Assembly: GCA_016285355.1 (NCBI GenBank) | Contig: JAEEQP010000020.1 | Coordinates: 1-64,000 of the forward strand | DNA length: 64,000 nucleotides | Direction of reading: 5' to 3' | Source: Bacteroidales bacterium | GTDB taxonomy: Bacteria; Bacteroidota; Bacteroidia; Bacteroidales; F082 | Shown: piece after piece, positions 31,486 to 41,531 of the stretch | Layout: every line of letters begins with the position of its first letter | How positions within the stretch are numbered: position 1 is the first letter of the stretch | The notes under the pieces: model-generated | What the model was told of the DNA's origin: nothing | Database searches by the model: none | What the model saw: only the letters and a program-made list of their open reading frames with translations | Made by a program: the position numbers and the translations under genes

Positions 31486-33777
31486 TTATTGATTCATATT
31501 AGGAACCGCATCAGGATTATAATTCATCAGGATCTCAGCCTTATCCTTCTGTGCCACAAACCACACCAAATCAGCAGGTTGGAAAGAGATACGTGCCGAA
31601 GGATTCAAGATGAAATGTCCGTCGCGCTCGATGGCGATAATCATGGCGTTAAAGTCCTCAGCCAAGCCTGAATCCATCAAAGTCACACCAACATAGGGAC
31701 TGACGGGACGCACTTCCACCTTATACAAATCCACCTCGCTTTCTTCATGCTCCTGAATCAGTTGGTCGTCAAACAGTTCCACCATAGGCATAAGCAGCCG
31801 CAGATGGTCTTCATGTCCCACAAAAGTAATTTTATCAAACGGAAACAGCTGAAAATCAGACTTGGGCACTTCAACAAGTTGTTTGCCTCGCTCCACACTC
31901 ACCACACTCACATTATAATTGTCGCGGAAATCGGTCTCCCTGATGAGTTTGCCCGAATAGGGGCTGTCAGGACTCAGCGTCATCTTCTGCAAATGACAAT
32001 TTTCCTGCAAAATCTCAGGGATGGCGAAGACCTGCACCGACTGGCGTTTGTTGAGGTTATCCATAAACCGCTCCTCGATGTGCTTGTAAAATCGCATTGC
32101 AGGACTCAATACGCGCAGCAAAATAGTGTAAATCAAAGCAAAAGCAATGTTGATCCACAGGAACACCTTGGGACCTACATTCAGCCTCGGCCAAAATAAT
32201 TCATTGAGAAAATGTTGGATAACAGCGTATGCCGCCACCCAAACCAACACGAAGCGCAAAACGAAAACAAAGCGAATCAAGCCCTTGTTGAACTTATTGA
32301 CTTCCATCAATTTATGAGTCGTATGAGCCAAAGTATGCTTGAAACCCATCGCCCAAAGGAAAGGCGAAACAAGTATCAGGCTCACTGCCGTGCTGATGGC
32401 CGCGTTCCATGGCCTTGGCACATACTTGATAATGAAAGCGCAAACAAAGAAACTGATAAGCACCACACCGATAATGATGGCGGAATAAATGACGATATTT
32501 TTGAATTGTCGGGCGAGGAAACTGCCCATATTGACCTTTTCACCGCTCTTTACCTTGATACCAGTATCCTTGTTTTCCAGTCGGTTAAGCCAACCTTCAG
32601 GGAAATGTTTTGTCACCCATTGGTAGGTCGGCACAGCAGCTTTGATGGCATACGGCGTAATGAAAGTCGTGATGATGGACACCGAAACGATGATAGGATA
32701 CAGGAACTCGTCGATGACACCGTAACTCAAGCCCAATGTGGCGATAATGAACGAAAACTCACCGATTTGACTGAAACAAAAACCACCTTGGATGGCTTGT
32801 TTCAGTTCCAAACCCGCCAGCAGTCGCCCAACGACATTGCTCAAAGGCTTGAAAATCAACAACACGATTGTGACAACCAAGATCTGCCACCAATAATTGA
32901 CCAAAATGGAGGGATCAACCATCATACCGACCGAAACGAAAAAGATGGCTCCAAACAGGTTCTTGATGGGGGTCGTCAGTCTATGAATCGCCTCAGCCTC
33001 AAGGGTTTCAGCCAAGATAGAACCCATGATAAATGCGCCCAAAGCCGAAGAATAACCCGCCAAATTGGCCAATACAACCATCATAAAACACAACCCGACC
33101 GAAAACACCGTCAAAGTCTCTTCCGACATGAATTTGCGTGACCATCTCAGCACCGTAGGCACCAAAAATATACCGCCAAAGAACCAAACCAACAGAAAGA
33201 AAGCCAGCTTCAACATACTGGTAACCAGTTCCATACCATTAAACGACTGGCTGACAGCCAAAGTGGAGAGAATAACCATCAGCAAAACAGCCTCCAAGTC
33301 TTCCACCACCAATTCTCCAATAACATTACCGCTGAACTTCTCGCGGTGCAACTTCATGTCGTCGAAGGCTTTGGCGATGATGGTCGTCGAAGAAATGGAA
33401 AGCATGGCACCAAGGAAAATGCAGTCCATCTGCGACCAGCCCAAGGCTTTGCCGAGCAAGAAACCGACCACACACATCGTCACCAACTCAGTCAAAGCAG
33501 TGATGCCGACTGTGCCTCCCACTTTCTTCAACTTCTTGAAACTGAACTCCAAGCCGATACCAAAGAGCATAAACACCATACCGATTTCGCTCCAAGTCTC
33601 TACACTCGTGTGGTCGTTGATGACAGGAAACCATTCGAAATTCGGCCCAATCAAAAAGCCAGCAATGATGTAGCCCAGCACAACAGGCTGCTTCAACCAT
33701 TTGAAAATCACCGTAGTAATGCCTGCCGTAACCAGAATAAGGGCAAGGTCGGAAAATAATGCGGGTAAGGATTCCAT
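31486..33777 (-). CDS. Kef-type (CPA2) cation:proton antiporter with two TrkA-C domains
   Basis: 763 residues. Residues 1-400 form about twelve hydrophobic segments of the CPA2 fold (LFSDLALILVTAGITTVIFKWL; VLLMVILSTLAV; FIIATLGLSYG). Residues about 430-540 are an additional membrane block. Two TrkA-C-like domains follow at about 600-660 (SPYSGKLIRETDF...ITFVGHEDHL) and about 680-745 (SPYVGVTLMDSGL...WFVAQKDKAEI). Moves K+ or Na+ against protons in the inner membrane; ion specificity not readable. The TrkA-C pair without a Rossmann TrkA-N is less common. Promoter-like TAATTTTG at 33797..33804 with TTTG at 33825. Confidence 0.85.
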   Translation of the reverse strand: MESLPALFSDLALILVTAGITTVIFKWLKQPVVLGYIIAGFLIGPNFEWFPVINDHTSVETWSEIGMVFMLFGIGLEFSFKKLKKVGGTVGITALTELVTMCVVGFLLGKALGWSQMDCIFLGAMLSISSTTIIAKAFDDMKLHREKFSGNVIGELVVEDLEAVLLMVILSTLAVSQSFNGMELVTSMLKLAFFLLVWFFGGIFLVPTVLRWSRKFMSEETLTVFSVGLCFMMVVLANLAGYSSALGAFIMGSILAETLEAEAIHRLTTPIKNLFGAIFFVSVGMMVDPSILVNYWWQILVVTIVLLIFKPLSNVVGRLLAGLELKQAIQGGFCFSQIGEFSFIIATLGLSYGVIDEFLYPIIVSVSIITTFITPYAIKAAVPTYQWVTKHFPEGWLNRLENKDTGIKVKSGEKVNMGSFLARQFKNIVIYSAIIIGVVLISFFVCAFIIKYVPRPWNAAISTAVSLILVSPFLWAMGFKHTLAHTTHKLMEVNKFNKGLIRFVFVLRFVLVWVAAYAVIQHFLNELFWPRLNVGPKVFLWINIAFALIYTILLRVLSPAMRFYKHIEERFMDNLNKRQSVQVFAIPEILQENCHLQKMTLSPDSPYSGKLIRETDFRDNYNVSVVSVERGKQLVEVPKSDFQLFPFDKITFVGHEDHLRLLMPMVELFDDQLIQEHEESEVDLYKVEVRPVSPYVGVTLMDSGLAEDFNAMIIAIERDGHFILNPSARISFQPADLVWFVAQKDKAEILMNYNPDAVPNMNQ

Positions 33778-33796
33778 AGGGATATAATTTGGGTTG

Positions 33797-33828
33797 CAAA
33801 ATTACGAAACTAATCGGAAAACAACAAA
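33797..33828 (-). promoter_or_regulatory. Bacteroidota-type promoter for the antiporter
   Basis: On the minus strand: TTTG (33825..33828), 20 bases, TAATTTTG (33797..33804). Start codon of the antiporter is at 33777. Confidence 0.55.
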
Positions 33829-33950
33829 TATGTTATTTGACGAGCTTCCAATGCAGGTTCCACAATTACTTTTTCTGCAAAAAACATGTATTTTAAGCGG
33901 AGATTATTAAAATTCTCCGTGTAAAAGTAACGAAATGAAGAAAAATGTAC

Positions 33951-33958
33951 TACCTTTG
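33951..33958 (+). promoter_or_regulatory. -7 box for the AbiEi operon
   Basis: TACCTTTG (33951..33958), 20 bases before the ATG of the antitoxin gene (33979). Confidence 0.55.
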
Positions 33959-33978
33959 CAGCTGAAAAACGGTTGTAT

Positions 33979-34560
33979 ATGGAAACAGTCTCTGAACGAA
34001 TAGCCTCTAAAAGAGGTATCATCTCCACAAAAGATTTGGAGGGGAGAGCAGAGTATGAGCGGCTGCGCAGAGCCGTCAGCAAAGGCGACATAGTGCGTCT
34101 GCGACATGGTGTGTACGCTGAGCCGACGGCCATGCTTAACACCATGATCGATGTAGAGCGCATTGTGCCAGGTGGCATCGTGTGTCTCTACACCGCATGG
34201 ATGCACCATCAACTTTGTACCACCATTCCGCCAGCCTTTTGTATTGCCATCGAAGCCAAGCGGAAGGTGGTGATTCCTGAAGAATTGCCCATCAACCTCT
34301 ATTATTGGAAAAAGGAAAATCTGGAGTTTGGCATTGAACAGAAAGAGATTTCTGGTTTTCAGGTTCGCATGACGAATCTGGAGCGCAGCGTATGCGATGC
34401 CGTGAAATACCGCAATAAAGTGGGACTGGATGTGTGCGCCGAAGTAATCCGGAGCTATGCCCGCCTGAAAGAACGCAACCTCAGCCGTCTTTCCGAATAT
34501 GCGCAAAAACTGAGACTGACAAAAGTGATGAATAACTACCTTGAAATTGCAATAGAATGA
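33979..34560 (+). CDS. AbiEi-type antitoxin
   Basis: 193 residues from ATG 33979. N-terminal winged helix (METVSERIASKRGIISTKDL...RLRHGVYAEP) then a domain starting IVCLYTAWMHHQL with RSVCDAVKYRNKVGLDVCAE, typical of AbiEi (transcriptional repressor antitoxin of the type IV AbiE system; recall). The gene looks intact. Its stop overlaps the ATG of the toxin remnant by ATGA (34557..34560), as in functional AbiE operons. The partner AbiEii toxin is a remnant, so this is now an orphan antitoxin. It may still repress its own promoter. Confidence 0.8.
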   Translation: METVSERIASKRGIISTKDLEGRAEYERLRRAVSKGDIVRLRHGVYAEPTAMLNTMIDVERIVPGGIVCLYTAWMHHQLCTTIPPAFCIAIEAKRKVVIPEELPINLYYWKKENLEFGIEQKEISGFQVRMTNLERSVCDAVKYRNKVGLDVCAEVIRSYARLKERNLSRLSEYAQKLRLTKVMNNYLEIAIE

Positions 34561-34802
34561 CGAAACCTATCAAGAACTTAGGTAAAGCCGTTAAAGCCAC
34601 ATTCGACAATTGAGAGCTGGCATATAACGCCAATCTGCAACTGTTCAATGGTGAATTTTGCACCGATGAAGTGCGCCTGAAGCGTTGGGAAGTGTTCCTG
34701 AAGAAGATCCAGTGGAAGGAGTCACTTTCGTTTGCCGATGTGATGGCTGTGATTACTATACGGCTGAAAGGTTTGTATGATAAGTATTGGGAAGAAAAGT
34801 AG
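34557..34802 (+). pseudogene. AbiEii nucleotidyltransferase toxin remnant
   Basis: The start MTKPIKNLGKAVKATFDN matches how AbiEii toxins begin (recall: MTK.IKNLA.SV.AR.LN). Codon 19 is TGA (34611..34613). The same frame then continues for 62 codons (LQLFNGEFCTDEVRLKRWEVF, LSFADVMAVITIRLKGLYDKY) and stops with TAG at 34800..34802, resembling the C-terminal end of the family. About 200 residues including the catalytic GSxxD core are missing, so no toxin can be made. See findings. Confidence 0.75.
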
Positions 34803-34907
34803 AATTACTGCATTTTTGAAAGTACAGTATTTTGAAGGAAATTTTATCACAGTCCCAAAAATCCTCAAATTCGATTTGGCAACTTTTTTCATCGAAAGAC
34901 AATCAAC

Positions 34908-37900
34908 ATGAATAAAATCAACCTTGATAATATCCTGCCACTACCAGCAAAGCTCAATGATGAGGAATTCTTCATCCTCAGCCTCATCACCTACCTTGCC
35001 TCCGCATTACAGCAAAACACGATGCAATTCGTTTGCAAACAGAAAGGAATCAATATATCGCGCATTCACGACATCACAAAAAGGCTGAGTCGACTCGAAA
35101 TCATCTCATTAGGCTCTAGTTATTGGACTCCATACGGAAACACCTATCCGAAATATTACTTCGCCGTCACATTGAGACTATTGGAATGCCACCACGATGA
35201 CGTCAATTATCTCGAAAGCCTTTACACCAAGCCATCGGGAATCTATGAGTTCCTTTGGCGCGCCGCGAAAGCTCTCCATACCCAAGATCCAAACCTCATC
35301 ACCAACATACACCTGTTTCCGAATTGGACACGCAGCCCCCTCCCCTATCTTGAGCCACTTTTCGGCATTAAGGATTTCATGCCTGCTTTCGCAAGCCTCA
35401 ATGTCCCACAAATGGAACAACTTCTGCATGACCAACTCGATGACATGCTCATCCACGAAACATGGGGTGAAAAACAATTGGGTGACCTCCAAGACCTTAT
35501 CGAATACTATGAAACCTTGGAGCCCAAAACAAAGGACAGTTTTTCTGACCTCCTAACCGCTTATCGATTCCTTTATGATGGCACAAAGCCCGACTGGAAA
35601 TCGAAGGTTGCAACCCAATGGTCATTGTGCATCGATGCCATCCTATCGCTCTATCGCGGCGACTTGGATGCAGCCGGCAAACAGTTTGAAGCCTCGCTGA
35701 AACTGCACAATAAGGCCTCAGAAAACAAGAACCTGTTTGAACATCCCTTGCTCGACTTTTTCCTCATCCTCTATTACGCTAAAGCCAACACACCCACCAC
35801 CGTCAAGAAAGCCAACCAGTTCCTCAACAAGTCGGTGACCGATAATTGCGATTACTACCCTTGCCGCATCCTTATCAACTATGTCATCAACGGGCAGGAT
35901 GACCATCGACTCGAACGCGAACTTGAATACTGCATGTCGTCTGACCGCGCAAGGACCATCGCAAGGCATCTCACTGCCCTGCTGACACACTATTTTGGCC
36001 TGACCGACATCGTCAAGAAAGGGTTGTTCAAAACCTCAACCCATCCCGAATGCGCCTTGCTCCGCCATGAGCTTTCTCCCTATTATGAAACCGCAGATCA
36101 TCAAGAGCTTACAGAACGTTTTGGCGGCAAGCCTATTCTGTTTTCGATTCGAAGGAAAGAATATTGGGAAACCGTAATCGAAGGTCTGACTGCACACATC
36201 ATTGACTCCAAAGAGAAAAGCGGCCAACCAGCCCAAACCGACACCCGAATCATCTATCTCATCAATGAATACGAGTCGATGGAACCATTGGAACAACACA
36301 GACTGAAAAGCGGCGCATGGAGCGTCGGGACTCGCATCTCAACGGACAAATTCATGCGTCAGGAATTGGCAAGTATGGATGAGACTGACAAGAAAATAGC
36401 ATCTGCCTCGCGGTCCTATAGTTATTATTCCATTTATGGACGTTATGCCATTCCGCAACTCATCGGCTCCGACCGCGTGTTCATCAACAGCACAAAAGGC
36501 CGGCAACCCGTGGAAATCATCGAAGAAAAGCCCTTCATCGCCATCGAGAAAGCGAAAAACGGCTTCATGGTCAAGACTAATGTGCCAGAAAAAGACGAAT
36601 TCTACCGTGAAAAAGCAAGTCCGACCATCATCCGCCGCGACAGCAAGACTCATTTCACGGTGTTCAAACTCAATGATTTCGAGCGGAAAATCATCGAAAC
36701 GCTGATTGGATTGGGCATGTTTCCCAAACAAGCCGAAACCAAACTGCTCCAGTTCATCGAGCAGATTTCCGACAAAGTCGAAATTCACTCGGATTTATTA
36801 GAAGGTGGCTCCACATTGCAGAAAAAGGAAGGCTTATCACGCCTGCTTTTGCGTGTTGTGCCAGACAAAGAAACCTTTATGGTGAGCATCCTTGCCAATC
36901 CACTTGAAGGCGGCAAACTACGCCTCATGCCTGGCATGGGACAAGAAACCGTGTTCGACGAAGCCAACGGCGAGCGTTTCCAAGTGTCGCGCAACCTTGA
37001 GGCCGAAAAAGTCAACCTTATGGAAATCAAAGGGTTCATGCAAGAAGAACTGCTCACTTCGGTTTCCGTGAACCAAGCCGAAATGGAGCCGGAAAGCCTG
37101 CTCGGACTGCTCGAATTTGTGAGCGACCATCCCGACCGCTTCGAGATGGAGTGGCCCGAAGGCAAAAAGCTGAACCTAAAGGCCAAACTAAGCAAAGACA
37201 TGGTCAACATCAACCTTGTTTCGAAGGAAAACTGGTTTGAAGTGGAAGGCAACATCACATTTGGGGGCAACAATATGTCAGCCATCGATTTCCTCAACCT
37301 GATTTCGCAAGGCATCTTCAACGAGCGTTTCGTCAAACTTAACGAGACCGACTACATTGCCATCAGCGAGCAATTGGCCAAATACCTACGCCGGTTGGAA
37401 GGATTGGCCCAACAGAACCATGGGAAAATCCGAATTCCTTTCTATCAAGTGGGGGCTTTAGCCGAAATTGTCCACAACACTGAGGGCAGCCTCAAAGCCG
37501 ACAAAGGCATGGAGACCCTCGTCAAAAAAATCGAGAAAGCCTCCAAAATGAAGATTGCCATTCCAAGTACGTTGCAAGCCGAATTACGTGATTATCAGCG
37601 CGAAGGATTCAAGTGGTTGGTGAGGTTATCAGAATGGGGCGCGGGAGCTTGCCTCGCCGACGACATGGGCTTGGGCAAGACTGTACAGACCATTGCCTTC
37701 CTACTCTATAAGGCCACCAAAGGACCTTCATTGGTGGTTTGTCCTGCCTCCGTCATGCTCAATTGGGCGAACGAATTGACCCGTTTTGCCCCTTCTTTGG
37801 AAGTTAAAATCCTTAACGAATCCTCCGATCGCGATGCATTGCTCGACAACGCCAAACCCTACGATATAGTGCTCACCACGTATGGACTTCTTGTCAGAGA

Positions 37901-38957
37901 AGAGGAAGCCCTTACCAAGCTTCAATGGAACATCGTCTGTTTGGACGAAGCGCACACCATTAAGAACCGAGGCACCAAAATGTCATCGTCATCCATGAAA
38001 CTCAAGGCCGAAAGCCGCGTCATCCTCACGGGCACACCTATCCAGAACTACCTTTCGGAGCTTTGGAACCTGTTCCAATTCCTCAATCCAGGACTGCTCG
38101 GCACCTTCGACAGCTTTATGAACAAATACATCATCCCCATCGAAAGGGACGGCGAGGAAGAACGTCGTGCCCAACTCAAGCGCATGATTTCGCCCTTCAT
38201 GCTGCGACGTACCAAAGCCGAAGTCATCGAAGAGCTGCCAGAAAAGACGGAAATCACCCATGAAATCCACCTGACCGATGCTGAAATCACCGCATACGAA
38301 ACCCTCCGCGAAGCCACCGAACAAGCCTTGCAATCGGAGGACAAGGTGGACGTGAACATTTTGGCACAAATCACCAAACTGCGCCAAGCCGCTTGTTCCA
38401 TCAGCCTCATTGAAAAAGGTTGGAAATTAGGTTCGACAAAAATCGCTGCTGCCGCCGATTTGGTGGAGGAAATCGTCAAGTCAAGAAACAGCGTGTTGGT
38501 TTTCAGCCAGTTCACCTCATTCCTTGACATGGCCAAAACAAACATTGAGGAACGTATCGGCAAAGACAAACTATTCTATTTGGACGGCTCCACACCTATC
38601 CGCAAGCGAGAAAAGATGGTGGCAGATTTCCAGCATGGCTTGGTTCCTGTATTCCTCATCAGCCTGAAAGCTGGCGGTTTAGGTCTCAACCTGACCAATG
38701 CCAACTATGTCATCCACTTGGATCCGTGGTGGAATCCCGCCATTGAGCAACAAGCCACCGACCGCGCCTATCGCATCGGGCAAAACAAGAACGTGACTGT
38801 GTATCACCTGATTTCGCGCCACACCATCGAAGAGAAAATTTTACGCCTTCACAAGACCAAGCGCGATTTGGCTGATTCATTGCTTTCAGGCAGCAACATC
38901 AGCCGCGCCATGACAATTGACGATTTGAGGTTCTTGGTGGAACAAAACAATAATTGA
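34908..38957 (+). CDS. SNF2-family DNA helicase with a large uncharacterised N-terminus
   Basis: 1349 residues. The last about 480 hold the SNF2 ATPase: motif I DDMGLGKT at about 918-925, DEAH (CLDEAHTIKNRG) at about 1012-1015, TGTPIQNYLSELWNLFQFL, FMLRRTK, and the second lobe with VLVFSQFTSFLDMAK, SLKAGGLGLNLT, WWNPAIEQQATDRAYRIGQ. The first about 870 residues do not show a SWIM zinc finger (no matching Cys/His set) nor a domain I recognise; residues about 1-120 look like a DNA-binding helical region. Bacterial SNF2 proteins of this size act in DNA repair or in defence islands. A short gap (4 bases) separates its end from a convergent acyl-CoA synthetase. Confidence 0.85.
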   Translation: MNKINLDNILPLPAKLNDEEFFILSLITYLASALQQNTMQFVCKQKGINISRIHDITKRLSRLEIISLGSSYWTPYGNTYPKYYFAVTLRLLECHHDDVNYLESLYTKPSGIYEFLWRAAKALHTQDPNLITNIHLFPNWTRSPLPYLEPLFGIKDFMPAFASLNVPQMEQLLHDQLDDMLIHETWGEKQLGDLQDLIEYYETLEPKTKDSFSDLLTAYRFLYDGTKPDWKSKVATQWSLCIDAILSLYRGDLDAAGKQFEASLKLHNKASENKNLFEHPLLDFFLILYYAKANTPTTVKKANQFLNKSVTDNCDYYPCRILINYVINGQDDHRLERELEYCMSSDRARTIARHLTALLTHYFGLTDIVKKGLFKTSTHPECALLRHELSPYYETADHQELTERFGGKPILFSIRRKEYWETVIEGLTAHIIDSKEKSGQPAQTDTRIIYLINEYESMEPLEQHRLKSGAWSVGTRISTDKFMRQELASMDETDKKIASASRSYSYYSIYGRYAIPQLIGSDRVFINSTKGRQPVEIIEEKPFIAIEKAKNGFMVKTNVPEKDEFYREKASPTIIRRDSKTHFTVFKLNDFERKIIETLIGLGMFPKQAETKLLQFIEQISDKVEIHSDLLEGGSTLQKKEGLSRLLLRVVPDKETFMVSILANPLEGGKLRLMPGMGQETVFDEANGERFQVSRNLEAEKVNLMEIKGFMQEELLTSVSVNQAEMEPESLLGLLEFVSDHPDRFEMEWPEGKKLNLKAKLSKDMVNINLVSKENWFEVEGNITFGGNNMSAIDFLNLISQGIFNERFVKLNETDYIAISEQLAKYLRRLEGLAQQNHGKIRIPFYQVGALAEIVHNTEGSLKADKGMETLVKKIEKASKMKIAIPSTLQAELRDYQREGFKWLVRLSEWGAGACLADDMGLGKTVQTIAFLLYKATKGPSLVVCPASVMLNWANELTRFAPSLEVKILNESSDRDALLDNAKPYDIVLTTYGLLVREEEALTKLQWNIVCLDEAHTIKNRGTKMSSSSMKLKAESRVILTGTPIQNYLSELWNLFQFLNPGLLGTFDSFMNKYIIPIERDGEEERRAQLKRMISPFMLRRTKAEVIEELPEKTEITHEIHLTDAEITAYETLREATEQALQSEDKVDVNILAQITKLRQAACSISLIEKGWKLGSTKIAAAADLVEEIVKSRNSVLVFSQFTSFLDMAKTNIEERIGKDKLFYLDGSTPIRKREKMVADFQHGLVPVFLISLKAGGLGLNLTNANYVIHLDPWWNPAIEQQATDRAYRIGQNKNVTVYHLISRHTIEEKILRLHKTKRDLADSLLSGSNISRAMTIDDLRFLVEQNNN

Positions 38958-38961
38958 CCTA

Positions 38962-40785
38962 TTATTCCGCAAACATCCCATCAATCAAGCTCTGGAAATG
39001 CTCGGCGATAATCTTGCGGCGGATTTTCAGGCTGGGTGTGATTTCACCCTCGTCGATGGTCCATTCGCGGTCGACCAACTCGAAACGTTTCACCTTTTCA
39101 TAGTCGCCGAAGAACTTGTTGTAGCTTTCAACCTCCTTGCGGTAACGGTCAGTAACTTTCTTGTTCTTAATCATTTCCGCATTGGTAGTATATGGGATGT
39201 GATTCTCCTCACACCACTTTTTCAGATGCTCAAAGTTGGGGACAATCAAAGCTGCAGCAAACTTCTGATTCTCACCCACCACCATCATCATGCTGATAAA
39301 GGGTGACTCGGTAAACTTACCTTCAATCAAAGCCGGAGAAATATACTTGCCCATCGAGTCCTTGAAAATTTCCTTCATGCGCCCTGTGATTTTCAGCAAA
39401 CCGTCCTCGTCAAACTCACCAATGTCGCCTGTGTGGAAATAGCCCTCTTCGTCGATAGCGATTTTGGTCTGTTCCTCGTCCTTATAATAGCCTTTCATCA
39501 CCGCCGAGCCTTTCACGAGAATCTCGCCCGATTCAGGGTCAATCTTGAACTGAACGCTTTCGCAAGGCACACCCACCGTTCCCGCCTTGATGATGCCCAA
39601 AGCGATACTGTTGGTGCAAATCACAGGAGATGTTTCTGTCAAGCCATAACCTTCAATAACCGGGATATCCATGGCGGCAAAGAGACGTACTAAACGCGGT
39701 TGCAAGCTGGCACCACCCGAAATGATGAACTCCAACCGACCGCCAAAGGCTTTTCTCACATCCTTGAAAACCAACCTATTGGCCCAATACAATTTGAAGC
39801 GATATGCTCTATTATTTTTTACCCCAGTCTCATCGTAACGCTCAGCCAACTTGAAAGCCCATTGAAAAACACGTTTCTTCATGCCTTTCATCTTGTCGCC
39901 CTTGCGGATGATGCCGTTATACACCTTTTCGATGACGCGAGGCACCGTGGTGAAATGCTCCGGTTTCACATCAGCAATGTCGCGCATGATGGTGCCGAAA
40001 TTCTCCACATAATAGGTTGAATTACCGAGATATAGATGCGTGTATAACACCGAACGTTCGTAGATATGCGACAGCGGCAGGAAACTCACCACCTTGTGCG
40101 AAGATGGCACAGGGTAATGCGGACCGTAGTTGGCCACACAACTCATTAGATTATAATGGGTTAACATCACGCCTTTGGGAGTGCCTAAAGTACCTGAAGT
40201 ATAGATGATAGTAGCCACGTCATCAGGCGCAACGGCATCTTTGCGCGCCTGCAAAGCGGCCTGACTTTTCTTGTCAATCTTCACCGAAACCATAAGACCG
40301 CGAAGGGTCATCTGGCCAGTTACAGGATTGAAAACAAACACTTTAGGTTTTACCGCTGCCTTGTCAATGATATCCTTGATTTTATTCAACAGCAGCGAGC
40401 CCTCCACAAAAACGATTTTAGGTTCGGCATGGCTGATGATATGCTCATAATCGCTCCGACGCACCGTTGGATAGATGGGTACAAGGATGGCTCCGATTTG
40501 CTGCACGGCAAAGTCCACCATGTTCCATTGCGGACAGTTGTTTGAAATCACCGCCACACGGTCACCTTTCGAAACACCCAAGCCCATCAGTCCCTGGCTG
40601 ATTACATCGGTCATCTTCACAAAGTCGCGGCTGATGAACTTTTTCCATTCCCCGTCCACCTTGCTGGCAAACATCACTTTCTTTTTGCCATACTTCTCCA
40701 CAAACCTCGGCAACAAGTCGAAAGTGCGGGGCGGTATATCGGGATAGGCCTGAACGGTTTTCCCCTTATTTGTTTCCTTACTCAT
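38962..40785 (-). CDS. Long-chain acyl-CoA synthetase
   Basis: 607 residues from ATG 40785 (a TTG start two codons earlier is not needed). Activates fatty acids through acyl-AMP to acyl-CoA. Motifs: ATP-binding TIIYTSGTLGTPKGVMLTHY (with Leu where TSGTTG is usual), YGLTETSPVI, HTGDIGEFDEDGLLKITGR and KDSMGKYISP. Membrane-peripheral. It converges with the SNF2 gene at its 3' end and is separated by only four bases. Upstream at 40900 begins the unrelated phosphopantetheinyl transferase. Confidence 0.9.
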   Translation of the reverse strand: MSKETNKGKTVQAYPDIPPRTFDLLPRFVEKYGKKKVMFASKVDGEWKKFISRDFVKMTDVISQGLMGLGVSKGDRVAVISNNCPQWNMVDFAVQQIGAILVPIYPTVRRSDYEHIISHAEPKIVFVEGSLLLNKIKDIIDKAAVKPKVFVFNPVTGQMTLRGLMVSVKIDKKSQAALQARKDAVAPDDVATIIYTSGTLGTPKGVMLTHYNLMSCVANYGPHYPVPSSHKVVSFLPLSHIYERSVLYTHLYLGNSTYYVENFGTIMRDIADVKPEHFTTVPRVIEKVYNGIIRKGDKMKGMKKRVFQWAFKLAERYDETGVKNNRAYRFKLYWANRLVFKDVRKAFGGRLEFIISGGASLQPRLVRLFAAMDIPVIEGYGLTETSPVICTNSIALGIIKAGTVGVPCESVQFKIDPESGEILVKGSAVMKGYYKDEEQTKIAIDEEGYFHTGDIGEFDEDGLLKITGRMKEIFKDSMGKYISPALIEGKFTESPFISMMMVVGENQKFAAALIVPNFEHLKKWCEENHIPYTTNAEMIKNKKVTDRYRKEVESYNKFFGDYEKVKRFELVDREWTIDEGEITPSLKIRRKIIAEHFQSLIDGMFAE

Positions 40786-40922
40786 ATCCAAGAAAATCGG
40801 TGCGAAAATAGTAAAGAATTACAATCAACAGGCATTTTTATCTAAACGAACGGCAATTTTACGAACAAAAGGGAAGATTTCTTCAACGAAATTTATTTTG
40901 TCTCCAATTTCCTAAGAATGAC

Positions 40923-40930
40923 TATTTTTG
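40923..40930 (+). promoter_or_regulatory. -7 box for the phosphopantetheinyl transferase gene
   Basis: TATTTTTG (40923..40930) lies 16 bases upstream of ATG 40947; a TTTTG stretch occurs roughly 30 bases further up. Confidence 0.55.
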
Positions 40931-40946
40931 CACTCAGTTTTTCGTT

Positions 40947-41531
40947 ATGGTTTCCATTTTCGACGATATGACCCAAGTCACCGAAGCCGAGGTGCAGCGA
41001 ATGTTGCCTTTGGTGGACGAGCAACGCCGCAACGAAGCTTTGCGTTACAAGCATCTTTTTGGCCAATTCGCTTGCCTAAAGTCGTGGCTCATGTTGAAAG
41101 AGCTTTTGAAACATTTGGGAATCAACGATTTGAAAATGGATTTCAACGAACATGGCAAACCTTATCTGAAGCACCATCCAAACATCCATTTCAACCTCAG
41201 CCATTGCAAAAACGGCATCGCTATAGTGGTCGACTTCTCCCCTGTCGGCATCGACATTGAGAGTTTCCGCAAGGACAACCTTTCCCTTGTCCGCAAGACG
41301 ATGAACCCTGCCGAGGCAGAATGGATTTATTCTTCATCCCAACCTGTGGAGACCTTCACCCAGTTCTGGACAAAAAAAGAAGCCGTGGTGAAACTACGCG
41401 GCACAGGCATCATCGACGACCTGCACCATGTCCTTGACGGTGAAGGCTATCAGTTGGAAACGCACCTCAACCGTGAGAAACGCTATGCCTGGAGCGTGGC
41501 CTACACCAAACAAAAAAACTGCGGAGCCTAA
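40947..41531 (+). CDS. Sfp-type 4'-phosphopantetheinyl transferase
   Basis: 194 residues. Transfers phosphopantetheine from CoA to a serine of carrier proteins. Motifs: NLSHC at 83-87, GIDIE at 101-105 (Asp103, Glu105 bind Mg2+) and WTKKEAVVKLRG at 141-152 with Glu145. It is shorter than canonical Sfp (about 220) but has all active-site parts. No carrier-protein gene nearby. Its 3' end overlaps a hairpin (41519..41540) that may end transcription from both sides, because the carbamate kinase gene converges from the right. Confidence 0.88.
   Translation: MVSIFDDMTQVTEAEVQRMLPLVDEQRRNEALRYKHLFGQFACLKSWLMLKELLKHLGINDLKMDFNEHGKPYLKHHPNIHFNLSHCKNGIAIVVDFSPVGIDIESFRKDNLSLVRKTMNPAEAEWIYSSSQPVETFTQFWTKKEAVVKLRGTGIIDDLHHVLDGEGYQLETHLNREKRYAWSVAYTKQKNCGA

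Noticed and set aside
32212..33141. 309-codon plus-strand frame opposite the antiporter
   Set aside because: Mirror of the membrane-protein gene; hydrophilic His/Asn-rich translation typical of a shadow frame.
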